A DNA stretch of 64,000 bases, taken from assembly GCF_000013985.1 (NCBI RefSeq), contig NC_008048.1, positions 2,666,001 to 2,730,000 on the forward strand. The letters run 5' to 3'. Source of the DNA: Sphingopyxis alaskensis RB2256 (GTDB lineage Bacteria > Pseudomonadota > Alphaproteobacteria > Sphingomonadales > Sphingomonadaceae). Below are positions 16,046-26,825 of the stretch, one piece after another. The position numbers and the translations under genes were made by a program. Every line of letters starts with the position of its first letter. Position 1 is the first letter of the stretch. The notes beneath the pieces are model-generated. The model searched no databases and was not told the DNA's origin. It was given only the letters and a program-made list of their open reading frames with translations.

Positions 16046-18405
16046 AGCGTTACCCGATTGAGTCTCAGCGCATTCATGACCACGCTCACCGATGACAACG
16101 CCATGGCGGCCGCCGCAAGGATCGGCGACAGCAGGATGCCGAAGAGGGGATAGAGCAGGCCAGCCGCAATCGGCACCCCGGCGGCATTGTAGATGAAGGC
16201 GAAGAACAGATTCTGCCGGATGTTGGACATGGTCGCCTCGCTCAGCCGCCGTGCCCGAGCAATCCCGTTCAAATCGCCCTTCAGCAGAGTGACGCCCGCG
16301 CTCTCGATGGCGACATCCGTGCCCGAACCCATGGCGATGCCAACATCCGCCGCGGCGAGGGCCGGCGCGTCATTCACGCCATCGCCAGCCATCGCGACGA
16401 CGCGTCCCGTGCGCTTCAATCGTTCGACCACGGCGCTCTTCTGATCCGGCAACACCTCGGCCTCCACTTCATCGATGCCGAGCCTGCGCGCCACAGCCTC
16501 GGCGGTCGTTCGATTGTCGCCCGTTAGCATGACGACTGCGATGCCTTCCGCGCGCAAGGTGGCGAGGGCTTCGGGTGTCGTCTCCTTGATGGGATCAGCG
16601 ATCGCCAGGATGCCCGCGCTCGCTCCGTCTACCGCGATGAAGATCGCTGTCGCGCCATCGCGACGCAGAGAGTCGGCCTGGTCGCTCAGAGCATCGGTGC
16701 CGACGCCGCTTTCCTCAAGGAAGCGCGCATTGCCAAGTGCAATCCGCTTGCCTTCGACCGTGCCAACGGCGCCCTTCCCGGTGGGCGAATCGAAGTCCGA
16801 GACTTCTGGCACCGCAATGTCCCGTTCCTGCGCAGCCGCGACGACCGCAAGCGCCAGCGGATGTTCGGAAGCACGCTCAACGCCAGCGGCGAGCCGCAGG
16901 ATCTCATTCTCGTCGAACCCTTCTGCGGCTACGATATTGGTTACTGACGGCTTGCCCTGGGTGAGCGTGCCCGTCTTATCGACCACAAGCGTATCGACCT
17001 TCTCTATCCGCTCAAGTGCTTCGGCATTCTTGATAAGTACGCCAAGACCCGCGCCGCGGCCCACACCCACCATGATCGACATCGGCGTGGCGAGGCCAAG
17101 CGCACAGGGGCAGGCAATGATGAGCACAGCCACCGCGGCGATCAGTCCATAGGCAAAGCGCGGTTCCGGCCCCCAAATACCCCACGCGACAAAGGCAATG
17201 ATTGCGACGAGTAGCACCCCCGGCACAAACCAGCCCGACACCTGGTCGGCCAGTCGCTGGATCGGCGCGCGCGAACGCTGTGCTTCGGCGACCATCTGGA
17301 CGATACGTGCGAGCATTGTGTCGCGGCCGACCTTCTCGGCGCGGACGACGAGCGCACCGCTCTGATTGAGCGTGCCGCCGATAACATGATCGCCGATCGA
17401 CTTGGTAACCGGCATCGATTCGCCCGTCACCATGGACTCATCGAGTGCCGAACGACCTTCCTCGACGATCGCATCGACCGGCACCTTCTCGCCCGGTCGG
17501 ACACGAAGGCGATCGTCGACGGCGATCAGGTCAAGCGACACCTCCTCATCGCTGCCGTCGCTGCGGATGCGTCGCGCCGTCTTCGGCGCAAGGTTGAGCA
17601 GCGCCCTGATTGCGCCCGAAGTTCGTTCACGCGCGCGCAGTTCCAGTACCTGTCCGAGCAACACCAGTACCGTAATGACCGCTGCCGCTTCGAAATAGAC
17701 CGCCACCGTCCCGTCGGAAGCGCGGAATGCCGACGGAAAAACGGCCGGTGCCGCCGTGGCGACGACGCTGTAGGCCCAGGCGACACCCGTGCCCATCGCG
17801 ATCAGAGTGAACATGTTGAGCTTGCGCGTCCGGACGGATGCCCATCCGCGTTCGAAAAACGGCCAGCCCGCCCAGAGCACCACCGGCGTGCCCAGAAGGA
17901 GCTGGATCCAGGTCGATGGCCTGGCGGACACAAGTTGATGGAGCGCGGGAAACAGATGTCCGCCCATTTCGAGAACAAGAATGGGCAGGCTGAGCGCGAG
18001 CCCGATCCAGAAACGGCGCGACATGTCCACGAGCTCCGGACTGGGGCCGGCGTCGGCGGTCACGGTCTCCGGTTCGAGCGCCATGCCGCAGATCGGGCAT
18101 GCGCCGGGATGATCCTGCCGGATCTCGGGATGCATCGGGCAGGTCCAGATCGCTCCATGAGGTACGTCCTCGGGCGCGACCCGGACGTCGGACAGCGTGC
18201 GCTCGGGATCGGCAACAAACTTGCTCCGGCATCCCGCGCTGCAGAAATGATAGGTGTGACCGGCGTGCACGGCGTGGTGCGGCGTGCGAGCGGGATCGAC
18301 CGACATTCCGCAAACCGGATCCTTTACGACCGCAGTGCCTTCCGCGTGATCGTGCGCGGCACAGCCGGCATGTCCATCGTGCGTCGTTTCTTTCGAATCG
18401 GTCAC
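16042..18405 (-). CDS. copA: CopA, P1B-1 copper-exporting ATPase with YHS and heavy-metal-binding N-terminus
   Basis: About 787 residues. The N-terminus is unusual in lacking an HMA ferredoxin-like domain. It carries a His-rich start, a YHS domain ([11 protein letters not shown]... [12 protein letters not shown], about 28-72) and a short heavy-metal-binding domain ([23 protein letters not shown], about 86-110). Transport motifs are complete: CPC in membrane segment 6, DKTGTLTQG phosphorylation site, [16 protein letters not shown], and the P1B-1 signatures YNAAGVP and [15 protein letters not shown]. It pumps Cu(I) out of the cytosol. A CueR-type promoter lies 27 bases upstream. Confidence 0.95.
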   Translation of the reverse strand: MTDSKETTHDGHAGCAAHDHAEGTAVVKDPVCGMSVDPARTPHHAVHAGHTYHFCSAGCRSKFVADPERTLSDVRVAPEDVPHGAIWTCPMHPEIRQDHPGACPICGMALEPETVTADAGPSPELVDMSRRFWIGLALSLPILVLEMGGHLFPALHQLVSARPSTWIQLLLGTPVVLWAGWPFFERGWASVRTRKLNMFTLIAMGTGVAWAYSVVATAAPAVFPSAFRASDGTVAVYFEAAAVITVLVLLGQVLELRARERTSGAIRALLNLAPKTARRIRSDGSDEEVSLDLIAVDDRLRVRPGEKVPVDAIVEEGRSALDESMVTGESMPVTKSIGDHVIGGTLNQSGALVVRAEKVGRDTMLARIVQMVAEAQRSRAPIQRLADQVSGWFVPGVLLVAIIAFVAWGIWGPEPRFAYGLIAAVAVLIIACPCALGLATPMSIMVGVGRGAGLGVLIKNAEALERIEKVDTLVVDKTGTLTQGKPSVTNIVAAEGFDENEILRLAAGVERASEHPLALAVVAAAQERDIAVPEVSDFDSPTGKGAVGTVEGKRIALGNARFLEESGVGTDALSDQADSLRRDGATAIFIAVDGASAGILAIADPIKETTPEALATLRAEGIAVVMLTGDNRTTAEAVARRLGIDEVEAEVLPDQKSAVVERLKRTGRVVAMAGDGVNDAPALAAADVGIAMGSGTDVAIESAGVTLLKGDLNGIARARRLSEATMSNIRQNLFFAFIYNAAGVPIAAGLLYPLFGILLSPILAAAAMALSSVSVVMNALRLNRVTL

Positions 18406-18431
18406 AGCCCTTCTCCTTATCGACGCAAGCC

Positions 18432-18462
18432 GATCTAGGGTCTGACATCATGTTAGGGTCAA
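18432..18462 (-). promoter_or_regulatory. CueR-type promoter of copA-cueR
   Basis: On the - strand: TTGACC (-35, 18457-18462), a 19-base spacer holding a CCCTAAC...GTCAGACCC-like imperfect dyad, then TAGATC (-10, 18432-18437). The long spacer is the hallmark of MerR-family activation. The copA ATG follows 26 bases after the -10 box. Confidence 0.8.
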
Positions 18463-18628
18463 GGCCTTTCAAACCGACAATGGAGGCGAGCGTTCCCGGC
18501 CATGCTACTAAGGTCAGGATCGCGACGATTTTTTAAGGGACTGACTCCAATCCTGCGTATCTTGAACTGAGCCCTTGCAGGCGAGGCGTAACAGGCAACT
18601 TGGGTCTGTTAGGCATGGGAGTGACGAA

Positions 18629-19075
18629 ATGAGATCCGCATCGCTGCTTGCCACTTTTCTCGCGCTGGGAATGCCGTCACTCGCGAGTGCTGCGGAGATC
18701 GTCGTACATCGTGATCCCGGCTGCGGCTGCTGCGAACAGTGGGCCGCACAGGTCCGCCAGCAGTTTGGACGACGTGTCACTATCGTCGATGATCAGAGGC
18801 GCACAGCGTTCCGCGAGGCCCAAGGTGTGCCGCCACATCTGGTCTCATGCCATACCGCGATCGTCGATGGCATGGTCTTCGAGGGACATGTGCCGATTTC
18901 CGACATGAAGCGCGCGCTAGCGCAGCGCTCGCGGGGCGTGAAGGGACTTGCGGTCGCGGGGATGCCCATCGGTGCGCCCGGCATGGAAGTTCCCGGGCAG
19001 CGCGCGCAATCCTTCAATGTTGTTGCATTCGGCTCCAGCGGGCAGAAGATCTTCGCTCGTTATGGCGGCCAGTGA
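18629..19075 (+). CDS. DUF411 secreted metal-binding protein
   Basis: About 148 residues. A signal peptide (LLATFLALGMPSLASAAE) precedes the DUF411 domain, which begins IVVHRDPGCGCCEQWAAQV with a CxCC metal site and continues VSCHTAIVDGMVFEGHVP and GLAVAGMPIGAPGME. DUF411 proteins, often named CopG-like, accompany copper and silver resistance genes. The ATG at 18629 directly precedes the signal peptide. The gene is divergent from copA and begins the rightward copper block. Role in periplasmic copper handling is inferred from family company; the biochemical activity is not established here. Confidence 0.9.
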   Translation: MRSASLLATFLALGMPSLASAAEIVVHRDPGCGCCEQWAAQVRQQFGRRVTIVDDQRRTAFREAQGVPPHLVSCHTAIVDGMVFEGHVPISDMKRALAQRSRGVKGLAVAGMPIGAPGMEVPGQRAQSFNVVAFGSSGQKIFARYGGQ

Positions 19076-19116
19076 AATTGTTGCGATGCTGCAAAGGATC
19101 GATTAGGTTCGAGGCT

Positions 19117-19479
19117 GTGAATCGTGTGCTTCAACTCCTTCTCCTGTTGGGAGCTGTGCTGGGCCTCTTCAGTCAGCAAGCTGCTTTTGCGGCGGGAACG
19201 CACATGACGGCGGCGCCCGCGGCGGTTTCCCAAATGAGCGCCGACTGCATGGAAATGATGGAGAAACAGCAGCCCGAGCCCGCGCAGAAACCCTGCAAGG
19301 GACTGACGCTCGACTGCATCGCTGCAATGGGCTGCGTTGTTCCCATCGTGCTCAAGGAGCCGGCGGCGCCTGTCTCAGCGCCCGAGCTTGTTTCCGCACT
19401 GGCCTTCTGGCCGGCGACGACGGTCCTGATTGGCAACAACCATCCACCTGAGCAACACCCACCCACTATCCTTGGCTGA
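19117..19479 (+). CDS. Small secreted four-cysteine protein, copper-block family B, copy 1
   Basis: About 120 residues from a GTG at 19117. A signal peptide (VLQLLLLLGAVLGLFSQQAAFA) is followed by a Met- and Cys-rich part (ADCMEMMEKQQ, KPCKGLTLDCIAAMGC) and a C-terminus ending PEQHPPTILG. The protein at 26826-27188 has the same length, the same cysteine pattern (DC..MM, PC..xTLxCxAxMGC) and the same PEQHPP ending, so the two are paralogues. Met/Cys content and location beside cusCBA suggest a copper-related periplasmic protein. The start codon is uncertain because no ATG is available in the right place. I know no named family. Confidence 0.72.
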   Translation: MNRVLQLLLLLGAVLGLFSQQAAFAAGTHMTAAPAAVSQMSADCMEMMEKQQPEPAQKPCKGLTLDCIAAMGCVVPIVLKEPAAPVSAPELVSALAFWPATTVLIGNNHPPEQHPPTILG

Positions 19480-19582
19480 TTATTGCCGGCCGTAACGGCG
19501 GTTGATCGCATTTGCCTCTGTGCATGTGCATCGCATGTCGCCCGCACGGCTATCTCGATGATTTAGCCAAAGGATATTCGTG

Positions 19583-19858
19583 ATGAAGACTCAGGTATTT
19601 TTCGCCGCGCTGGGCATGGCGCTTGCCCTGCCGCTCCCCGCTCTCGCCGCTGATGGCCATCAGCAAGGTGGCGCCGGCCATTATGAATGGCGCCAGGTTC
19701 CGCAATTCGGACCACGTGCCACCGGCCCGACGCAAAAGCGGGTCTGGGTGGCCGACAAGGCGCAGATGGCCGATTGCGACTGTGACATGATGAAGATGAG
19801 CCCCGATGATTGCATGAAGGGCATGCATCATATGGGCGCGAAGCCGTCGGCCGGGTAA
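19583..19858 (+). CDS. Small secreted Met/Cys/His-rich protein, copper-block family A, copy 1
   Basis: About 91 residues with a signal peptide (VFFAALGMALALPLPALAA). The mature part has the motif YEWRQVPQFGPRATGPTQKR followed by VWV, then a metal-binding tail rich in Asp, Cys, Met and His (DCDCDMMKMSPDDCMKGMHHM). The protein at 26390-26722 shares WRxxPQ(F/Y)GPRA....RVWV. AAAGGA eight bases before the ATG at 19583 supports the start. It precedes cusC by about 140 bases. A periplasmic copper-binding role is inferred from composition and neighbours. Confidence 0.78.
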   Translation: MKTQVFFAALGMALALPLPALAADGHQQGGAGHYEWRQVPQFGPRATGPTQKRVWVADKAQMADCDCDMMKMSPDDCMKGMHHMGAKPSAG

Positions 19859-19997
19859 GGCAAGCTTCCCTGGCCGATAGCGATAAATATGAAAGCCAGG
19901 CGCGTGGCGCCGGCGGAGCCATGGCGCTTCGCCGGCGCCACCATGCCTGACCGAGGTTCGCGCATCGGCCTGGTCACTTCCGATCAGGAGCATTTTC

Positions 19998-21224
19998 ATG
20001 CGATTCATCTTTGCGACCCTGCTCGCGATACTCCCGGCCGCTGCGCTGGCGGAGCCGCTCAGCTTCGACGAGGCTCTTCTCCGCGCAGCGAACAGCGCGC
20101 CGTTGCTAGAAGCGCGCGGAGAGCAAGTCCGCGCCCGGCAGTCAGCCGCAATCGCGGCCGGGCAGTTGCCCGACCCCAGGCTCGGGATCGGCCTCGACAA
20201 CTTCCCGGTATCGGGGCCACCCGCCTTCAGCCTCAGCCAAGAGAACATGACGATGGCGCGTGTGGGGATCGAGCAGGAGGTGCCGAACCTTGCCAAGCGG
20301 CACGCCCAGCAGAACCGGGCGGAGGCGGACATTACGGTAGCCCGGGCAAGGAGCGATGTGGACCTTCGCCGGATCAGGGTCGCCACCGCGCTTGCGTGGA
20401 TCGATGCCTATTATGCGCAGAAGCGCCTGGAGGCGATGGACGCGATATTGGAGCGCCTGCGGCGTCTGCCCGGCGTCGCGGTCTCGGCGGTGGCGGCGGG
20501 AACGGGGCGGCCGGCGCAGAGCCTCAACATCCGCCAATCGATTGCCGAGCTGTTCGAGGACCGCCGCAGCATGCTTGTCGCCGAAGCGGCCAAGGCGCGC
20601 GCCGAATTGGCGCGGTGGACGGGTGACCCCGACCCGCAACCCACCGGCCCGGCGCCGCATTTCGCAGTGTCGCGCGAAGCGTTGAGAGCGGCGCTCGCCC
20701 GTCACCCGGAGCTTGTCATGGCGGCCGCCACTGTCGACCAGGCCCTGGCGGACGTAGATGCCGCTCGAGCGGAAAAGCGGCCAGACTGGGGGTTCAACGT
20801 CGCCTTTCAACGCCGTGATCCGCAATTCGGGAACATGGTGTCGGTGGGCGCCACGATGACGCTGCCGCTTTTCCCCGGCCGCCGGCAGAATCCCCGCATC
20901 GAGGCGGCCGCCGCGGAAGCCGCCGCGGCACGCGCCGAACAGGAAGACGCGCTCCGGGCCCTGGAAGCGGAACTCGACGCGGGCCTTGCCGAGCATGCCA
21001 TGCATCACGAGCAATGGATGCGCTCGCGCGAGACGCTGCTGCCGCTCGCCCGGCGGGAAGCCGAACTCGAAACGGCAAGCTATGCCGCCGGGCGCGCCGG
21101 GCTGCTCGACGTGATCGAAGCCGAGGCGAGCCTCGCCCGGACAGAACTCGACGCACTCGACCGCGAGGCTGCTGTAGCCCGGCACGAAGCGCGCCTGACG
21201 TTGACCTACGGAGACGATCGATGA
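19998..21224 (+). CDS. cusC: CusC-like outer-membrane efflux protein (TolC family)
   Basis: About 408 residues with a signal peptide (MRFIFATLLAILPAAALAE) and the two long coiled-coil repeats of outer-membrane factors (about 20-210 and 220-400), rich in Ala, Arg and Glu. The start LSFDEALLRAANSAPLLEARG and the repeat GRAGLLDVIEAEASLARTELDAL are family-typical. It would form the trimeric outer-membrane channel of the pump completed by the next two genes. The stop overlaps the next start as ATGA. Assignment to the copper pump rests on the CusA and CusF features downstream. Confidence 0.9.
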   Translation: MRFIFATLLAILPAAALAEPLSFDEALLRAANSAPLLEARGEQVRARQSAAIAAGQLPDPRLGIGLDNFPVSGPPAFSLSQENMTMARVGIEQEVPNLAKRHAQQNRAEADITVARARSDVDLRRIRVATALAWIDAYYAQKRLEAMDAILERLRRLPGVAVSAVAAGTGRPAQSLNIRQSIAELFEDRRSMLVAEAAKARAELARWTGDPDPQPTGPAPHFAVSREALRAALARHPELVMAAATVDQALADVDAARAEKRPDWGFNVAFQRRDPQFGNMVSVGATMTLPLFPGRRQNPRIEAAAAEAAAARAEQEDALRALEAELDAGLAEHAMHHEQWMRSRETLLPLARREAELETASYAAGRAGLLDVIEAEASLARTELDALDREAAVARHEARLTLTYGDDR

Positions 21225-22693
21225 AGCACGCACTTTCCGCGCGGGCGCGGCTCCTTCTGGCCGCAGCGGCGATTGCCCTGGTCGGGGGTGCCGTTGGCTA
21301 TGGCGTGGCCAGCTTGAGCGGCACCGGGCCGGCAGCCGAGAGGACCGAAGGGGACCGCAAGGTGCTCTACTGGTATGACCCCATGTATCCCAACCAGCAT
21401 TTCGACAAGCCCGGCAAGTCGCCGTTCATGGATATGGAGCTCGTCCCCAAATATGCCGATGAGGCAACAAGCGAGGCAGGGGTGCGCATCGATCCGGCGC
21501 TCGTCCAGAATCTGGGCGTGCGCACGGCCGAGGTCCGCCGCGGCACGCTGGGCGGCGGCCTCTCGGCCACAGGCGTCATCGGCTATAACGAGCGCGAGAT
21601 AGCGATTGTCCAGCCGCGCGCCGGCGGCTTTGTCCAGCGGACCTATGGGCGGGCGCCCGATGACGTGATCGAAGCAGGCGCGCCGCTGGTCGATCTGCTT
21701 GTGCCGGACTGGGGCGGCGCACAGGCCGAGTTCCTGGCGGTGCTGCGCACGGGCGACAGGGCCCTGGCAAGCGCCGCGCGCCAAAGGCTGGTGCTGCTCG
21801 GCATGCCGCAATCCACCATTGCCGCCGTCGAACGCAGTGGCAGGCAGCGCAATGTCATTACCATCAACTCGCCGATTGGCGGGACGATCAAGTCGCTCGG
21901 CGTGCGGCAGGGTATGAGCGTGATGGCGGGGCAAACGCTCGCCGAAGTAAACGGGCTCGGCACGGTGTGGCTCGATGCCGCGGTCCCCGAAGCCATGGCG
22001 GGACGATTGCGGCCGGACATGCCGGTGACGGCGACGCTGGCAGCCTATCCGGGCGAGAGTTTTGCGGGCCGGATTCGGGCGATCCTGCCGCAGGCTGAAA
22101 CCGAAAGCCGGACCATCACCGCGCGCGTCGAGATCCCCAATCGCGGCGGGCGGCTGCGGCCAGGCATGTTCGCCACCGTCAGCTTCGCTGGCGAGCAGCG
22201 CCCCGCGCTGCTCGTACCCTCCGAGGCGCTGATCCGCACGGGCAAGCGCACGCTCGTCATGCTGGCGTTGGATAAGGGACGCTATCAGCCGGCCGAAGTC
22301 AGAACGGGAATGGAAGCGGACGGCCAAACCGAAGTGCTCGCCGGACTTGCCGAGGGTGAGAAGGTCGTCACCTCGGGCCAGTTCCTGATCGATTCCGAAG
22401 CCAGTCTTTCGGCAATGCAGGCGCGGCCGATCGCGGGTGGTTCGCCGCAGGCGCCGTCCAAGGCTCAGGGCCACAGGGCTATCGGCACAATCGAAAAGAT
22501 CGAGCCCGGCAGCGTGACGCTGAGGCATGGGCCGGTCCCGTCGGCGAGTTGGCCCGCAATGACGATGCGCTTCCGGCTTGCCGATCCTGCAACGGTGCGC
22601 GGGTTCAAACCCGGCGACAAGGTGAACTTCACCTTCGACCAGCCTGCGCAAGGCCCGACCGTCCGCTCGATCACGCGCGAGAACGGCCGATGA
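21221..22693 (+). CDS. cusB: CusB periplasmic adaptor with fused C-terminal CusF domain
   Basis: About 490 residues. After one membrane helix comes a heavy-metal-binding domain ([32 protein letters not shown]), then the membrane-fusion barrel-sandwich and beta-barrel domains ([35 protein letters not shown]). The last 75 residues form a CusF-like copper chaperone fold ([29 protein letters not shown]), so adaptor and chaperone are one chain. CusB links CusC and CusA and hands Cu(I)/Ag(I) to the pump; the fused CusF would deliver it locally. ATGA overlaps join it to both neighbours. Confidence 0.93.
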   Translation: MKHALSARARLLLAAAAIALVGGAVGYGVASLSGTGPAAERTEGDRKVLYWYDPMYPNQHFDKPGKSPFMDMELVPKYADEATSEAGVRIDPALVQNLGVRTAEVRRGTLGGGLSATGVIGYNEREIAIVQPRAGGFVQRTYGRAPDDVIEAGAPLVDLLVPDWGGAQAEFLAVLRTGDRALASAARQRLVLLGMPQSTIAAVERSGRQRNVITINSPIGGTIKSLGVRQGMSVMAGQTLAEVNGLGTVWLDAAVPEAMAGRLRPDMPVTATLAAYPGESFAGRIRAILPQAETESRTITARVEIPNRGGRLRPGMFATVSFAGEQRPALLVPSEALIRTGKRTLVMLALDKGRYQPAEVRTGMEADGQTEVLAGLAEGEKVVTSGQFLIDSEASLSAMQARPIAGGSPQAPSKAQGHRAIGTIEKIEPGSVTLRHGPVPSASWPAMTMRFRLADPATVRGFKPGDKVNFTFDQPAQGPTVRSITRENGR

Positions 22694-25600
22694 TCGCGCG
22701 GCTCATCCATTGGTCGGTCCAGAACCGCTTCTTCATATTGCTGGGCGCGCTGGCCTTGGTGTTCGCGGGGCTCTGGGCGGTGCGAACGACACCCATCGAC
22801 GCGCTGCCCGACCTGTCGGATACGCAGGTCATCATCCGGACCAGCTATCCGGGCCAGGCGCCGCGGATCGTCGAGGATCAGGTCACCTATCCGCTGACCA
22901 CCACCATGCTCTCGGTGCCGGGCGCGAAGACGGTGCGAGGTTACAGCTTCTTCGGCGACAGTTTCGTCTATGTGATCTTCGAGGATGGAACCGATCTCTA
23001 TTGGGCGCGCTCGCGCGTGCTCGAATATCTCAATCAGGTGCAGGGACGGCTCCCCGAGACCGCGCGGAGCGCGATCGGGCCGGATGCCACCGGCGTCGGC
23101 TGGATCTATGAATATGCGCTGGTCGACCGGACGGGAGGCCACGACCTTTCGCAGCTCCGAAGCCTGCAGGACTGGTTCCTTCGCTATGAGCTGAAGACCA
23201 TTCCGGGTGTCGCCGAGGTTGCGAGTGTCGGCGGCATGGTCAGGCAGTATCAGGTCGTCCTCGATCCGGTCAGGCTTGCCGCTTACGGCGTCACCCACGC
23301 CCAGGCGGTCGAAGCGATCCGCCGCGCCAATCAGGAAGCGGGCGGCTCGGTGCTCGAGTTGGCCGAGGCCGAATATATGGTTCGCGCCTCGGGCTATCTC
23401 AGATCGCTCGCCGATTTCCGCGCTATCCCGCTGCGCACCGCGTCGGGCGGCATCCCCGTTACCTTAGGCGATGTCGCAACAATCCAGCTCGGCCCTGAGA
23501 TGCGGCGCGGCATTGCCGACCTCAATGGCGAGGGCGAAGTGGCGGGCGGCATCATCGTGCTGCGTCAGGGCGCCGACGCCCGAAGCGCCATCATGGCGGT
23601 CGAGGCAAAGCTCGCCGAACTCAAGAAGGGCCTGCCCAAAGGCGTCGAAGTCGTCACCACCTATGACCGTTCGCAGCTCATCGACCATGCGGTCGAGAAT
23701 CTGACGCACAAGCTCATCGAGGAATTCATCGTCGTCGCGCTCGTCTGCGCGCTGTTCCTCTGGCACGTCCGCTCGGCGCTGGTCGCGATCGTCACCCTGC
23801 CGCTGGGCGTGCTCGCTGCCTTCGTCGTGATGCGGCTGCAGGGGATCAATGCGAACATCATGTCGCTGGGCGGCATTGCCATCGCCATCGGTGCGATGGT
23901 CGATGCCGCGATCGTGATGATCGAAAATGCCCATAAGAAGATCGAGCGCTGGGAGCACGATCATCCGGGCGAAGAGCTTCACGGCACGAAGCGATGGATA
24001 ACCATCACCGAGGCCGCGATGGAGGTCGGCCCGGCGCTGTTCTTCTCGCTGCTGATCATCACGCTGTCCTTCGTGCCGGTGTTCACGCTCCAAGCGCAGG
24101 AGGGGCGGCTGTTCGCGCCGCTAGCCTTCACCAAGACCTATGCGATGGCGGGTGCGGCGATCCTGTCGGTGACGCTGGTGCCGGTGCTGATGGGCTGGCT
24201 GATCCGGGGCAAGATCCCCTCCGAACAGGCCAATCCGATCAACCGGGGGCTGACCCGCGCCTATCGGCCGGCCATCGACTGGGTGCTGGCGCGCCCCAAG
24301 GCGACGCTGATCATCGCCGCGCTCGTATTTGCGACCACCGCCTGGCCGGTGGCGCGGCTTGGTGGGGAGTTCCTGCCGCCGATGGACGAAGGCGACCTGC
24401 TCTACATGCCCTCGGCGCTGCCCGGCCTGTCCGCAGCCAAGGCCTCCGAGCTGCTTCAGCAGACCGACCGGATGATCAAGAGGGTACCTGAGGTCGAAAG
24501 CGTGTTCGGCAAGGCGGGCCGCGCCGAGACCGCGACCGATCCCGCCCCGCTCGAAATGTTCGAGACGACGATCCACTTCAAGCCCAGGGATCAATGGCGC
24601 CCCGGCATGACACCCGAAAAGCTGGTGGAGGAGCTTGACGCCAAAGTGAAGGTGCCCGGCCTTGCCAACATCTGGATTCCGCCGATCCGCAACCGGATCG
24701 ACATGCTGGCGACCGGCATCAAGAGCCCGATCGGGGTGAAGGTCTCGGGGTCTGATCTGGCCGAGCTCGATCGCATTGCCCATGATGTTGAAACAGCGGC
24801 GAAGGCTGTCCCTGGCGTCAGCTCGGCGCTGGCCGAGCGGCTGACCGGCGGACGCTATGTCGATGTCGAGATCGACCGCTTGGCGGCCGCGCGCTTTGGA
24901 CTCAACATCGCCGACGTGCAGGAAATCGTCGCCGGCGCGATCGGCGGTGAAAATGTGGGCCAGACGGTTGAAGGGCTGGCCCGCTATCCGATCAATGTCC
25001 GCTACCCGCGCGAGATCCGTGACAGCCTCGAGAATTTGCAGGCGTTGCCGATCCTCACGCGCTCGGGGCAGCAGATCACGCTGGGTACGGTCGCGCTGCT
25101 GCGTATCAGCGACGGCCCACCGATGCTCAAGACGGAGAACGGCAGGCTATCGACCTGGGTCTATGTCGATGTGCGCGGGCGCGACCTTGCCTCGGTGGTC
25201 GGCGACATCCAGACCGCCATTGCCGGCCAGGTGAAGCTCTCGCCCGGGGTCTCGATCGCCTATTCGGGCCAGTTCGAATATCTGACACGCGCCATCGATC
25301 GGTTGAAGCTGGTCATCCCCGCGACGCTCGTAATCATCTTCGTGCTCTTGTTCCTGATCTTCGGGCGGTTCGATGAGGCGCTGCTGATCATGGCCACCTT
25401 GCCCTTCGCGCTGACGGGCGGGTTCTGGCTGCTCTATCTGCTCGGCTATCACCAATCGGTTGCTACGGGCGTCGGGTTCATCGCGCTGGCGGGCGTCGCT
25501 GCGGAATTCGGTGTGGTGATGCTGATCTATTTGAAGAGCACGCTCGAGGATCGCGGACCCGATCCGGATATGGCCCAGGTCGAGTCCGCAGTGCGCGAGG

Positions 25601-25833
25601 GCGCGCTGTTGCGGGTGCGGCCCAAGGCGATGACGGTGGCGGTGATCATCGCCGGTCTTCTGCCGGCCCTTGTCGGCGGCGGCGCCGGTTCGGAGGTGAT
25701 GAGCCGCATCGCCGCGCCGATGGTCGGCGGCATGCTCACCGCGCCGCTTCTGTCCATGTTCGTGATCCCGGCGGCCTATCTTCTCATGCGACAGCGGAAA
25801 GCAAAACCCAATCCGCAACCCGATCAACCCTGA
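22690..25833 (+). CDS. cusA: CusA, HME4-type RND copper/silver efflux pump
   Basis: About 1047 residues with twelve predicted membrane segments and two large periplasmic loops. The start ([20 protein letters not shown]...[15 protein letters not shown]) is typical. Segment 4 reads [21 protein letters not shown], the HME4 signature that marks Cu(I)/Ag(I) pumps and differs from the DFGLIVDGA of the two CzcA proteins in this window. It uses the proton gradient to drive monovalent copper or silver from the periplasm out through CusC. The first codon overlaps the cusB stop (ATGA). Confidence 0.95.
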   Translation: MIARLIHWSVQNRFFILLGALALVFAGLWAVRTTPIDALPDLSDTQVIIRTSYPGQAPRIVEDQVTYPLTTTMLSVPGAKTVRGYSFFGDSFVYVIFEDGTDLYWARSRVLEYLNQVQGRLPETARSAIGPDATGVGWIYEYALVDRTGGHDLSQLRSLQDWFLRYELKTIPGVAEVASVGGMVRQYQVVLDPVRLAAYGVTHAQAVEAIRRANQEAGGSVLELAEAEYMVRASGYLRSLADFRAIPLRTASGGIPVTLGDVATIQLGPEMRRGIADLNGEGEVAGGIIVLRQGADARSAIMAVEAKLAELKKGLPKGVEVVTTYDRSQLIDHAVENLTHKLIEEFIVVALVCALFLWHVRSALVAIVTLPLGVLAAFVVMRLQGINANIMSLGGIAIAIGAMVDAAIVMIENAHKKIERWEHDHPGEELHGTKRWITITEAAMEVGPALFFSLLIITLSFVPVFTLQAQEGRLFAPLAFTKTYAMAGAAILSVTLVPVLMGWLIRGKIPSEQANPINRGLTRAYRPAIDWVLARPKATLIIAALVFATTAWPVARLGGEFLPPMDEGDLLYMPSALPGLSAAKASELLQQTDRMIKRVPEVESVFGKAGRAETATDPAPLEMFETTIHFKPRDQWRPGMTPEKLVEELDAKVKVPGLANIWIPPIRNRIDMLATGIKSPIGVKVSGSDLAELDRIAHDVETAAKAVPGVSSALAERLTGGRYVDVEIDRLAAARFGLNIADVQEIVAGAIGGENVGQTVEGLARYPINVRYPREIRDSLENLQALPILTRSGQQITLGTVALLRISDGPPMLKTENGRLSTWVYVDVRGRDLASVVGDIQTAIAGQVKLSPGVSIAYSGQFEYLTRAIDRLKLVIPATLVIIFVLLFLIFGRFDEALLIMATLPFALTGGFWLLYLLGYHQSVATGVGFIALAGVAAEFGVVMLIYLKSTLEDRGPDPDMAQVESAVREGALLRVRPKAMTVAVIIAGLLPALVGGGAGSEVMSRIAAPMVGGMLTAPLLSMFVIPAAYLLMRQRKAKPNPQPDQP

Positions 25834-25844
25834 AGGAGACGACA

Positions 25845-26255
25845 ATGAAACCTCTCATGCTCACGACCATGCTCGGCGTCACGGCCCTGCTCGCCGCCTG
25901 CGGCCAGAAGACAGAATCCGACGAGACAACAGCGGCGAATTCAGCCACCGAAGCTGCGCCCGACAAAGGCGAAATGGCAGGCAACATGTCCGGCGACATG
26001 GGCAATATGGCGATGCCCGCCGATAGCGGTGCAAAGATGGCGAAGGGCAATGGTACGGTGACGGCGATCGACAAGGCCGCAGGCACCGTCACCCTCGACC
26101 ACGGACCTATTCCGGAGGCCAAGTGGCCGGCCATGACGATGGCCTTCAAGGCCAGGCCCGAGCTGCTCGACAGCGTCAAGGTAGGCGACAAGGTCGCCTT
26201 CGATCTCGCGCTGAAAGACGGCAGCGGCGAGGTGACGGCCATCCAGAAGCAGTAG
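25845..26255 (+). CDS. cusF: CusF-like copper chaperone lipoprotein
   Basis: About 136 residues. A lipobox (TALLAACG) predicts an outer- or inner-membrane lipoprotein. A Met-rich linker (GEMAGNMSGDMGNMAMPA) precedes the CusF domain (GTVTAIDKAAGTVTLDHGPI, KWPAMTMAFKA), which has the Trp-Met copper site WPAMTM. It duplicates the CusF domain fused to CusB. It lies 11 bases after cusA with a ribosome binding site AAGGAGA. It would carry Cu(I) or Ag(I) to CusB in the periplasm. Confidence 0.93.
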   Translation: MKPLMLTTMLGVTALLAACGQKTESDETTAANSATEAAPDKGEMAGNMSGDMGNMAMPADSGAKMAKGNGTVTAIDKAAGTVTLDHGPIPEAKWPAMTMAFKARPELLDSVKVGDKVAFDLALKDGSGEVTAIQKQ

Positions 26256-26389
26256 ACAGTCGCTGGAGGCTTCGGGAGGAACCAGGAAAGCGCCTCCCGA
26301 AGAACTCCGAAAAGTTTGGAACAGGCAATGTTCGCCCGATCCATGATCCATGTCGAGGCCAAGTTACCACCTCGCCATCACATCATGAG

Positions 26390-26722
26390 TCAGCAGACAT
26401 CGCGCCCGTCGACCCAAACGCGGACCGGTCCCTGCAACGGCGCACGCGGACCATATTGCGGTCGCGCCCGCCACACATAGCGGCCGGTTTTGCCGGTGTA
26501 GGCAGGATCGCATTCCGGTCCGCCGACCCCTGCCATCTGCTCGCGCGGGTCGACGATCTTTTCGCAGACCCGACGCAGCGGCGCACGCGGGCCGGGAGCC
26601 TGGGACCACACGCATTTGCTGGCAGCCGGTTTCTCGACATCTGCCTGTGCCAATACCGGAACCGGGGCGGCGACGAGCATCGTGAATGCGGCCACCGACG
26701 CGCTGAATATCAAGGTCTTCAT
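26390..26722 (-). CDS. Small secreted protein, copper-block family A, copy 2
   Basis: About 110 residues with a signal peptide ending VPVLAQA. The mature part holds two related segments: KCVWSQAPGPRAPLRRVCEK and, later, RYVWRARPQYGPRAPLQGPV followed by RVWV, apparently an internal duplication. The second segment matches the single motif of the protein at 19583-19858. Unlike that copy it lacks the Met/His tail but has several Cys. AAGGAGAG precedes the ATG at 26722. It converges with cusF and follows the family B gene 26826-27188 on the same strand. Function unknown; context suggests copper. Confidence 0.75.
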   Translation of the reverse strand: MKTLIFSASVAAFTMLVAAPVPVLAQADVEKPAASKCVWSQAPGPRAPLRRVCEKIVDPREQMAGVGGPECDPAYTGKTGRYVWRARPQYGPRAPLQGPVRVWVDGRDVC

Positions 26723-26825
26723 GATTGCTCTCCTTGGACTGAAAGTGCCTCGGGCAAACCGGCCCCGAAGGGGTGGGCAGCGCGCGGCGCTGTCCAGCGT
26801 TCGGAAGCGTTCGCCTGACGAATTT

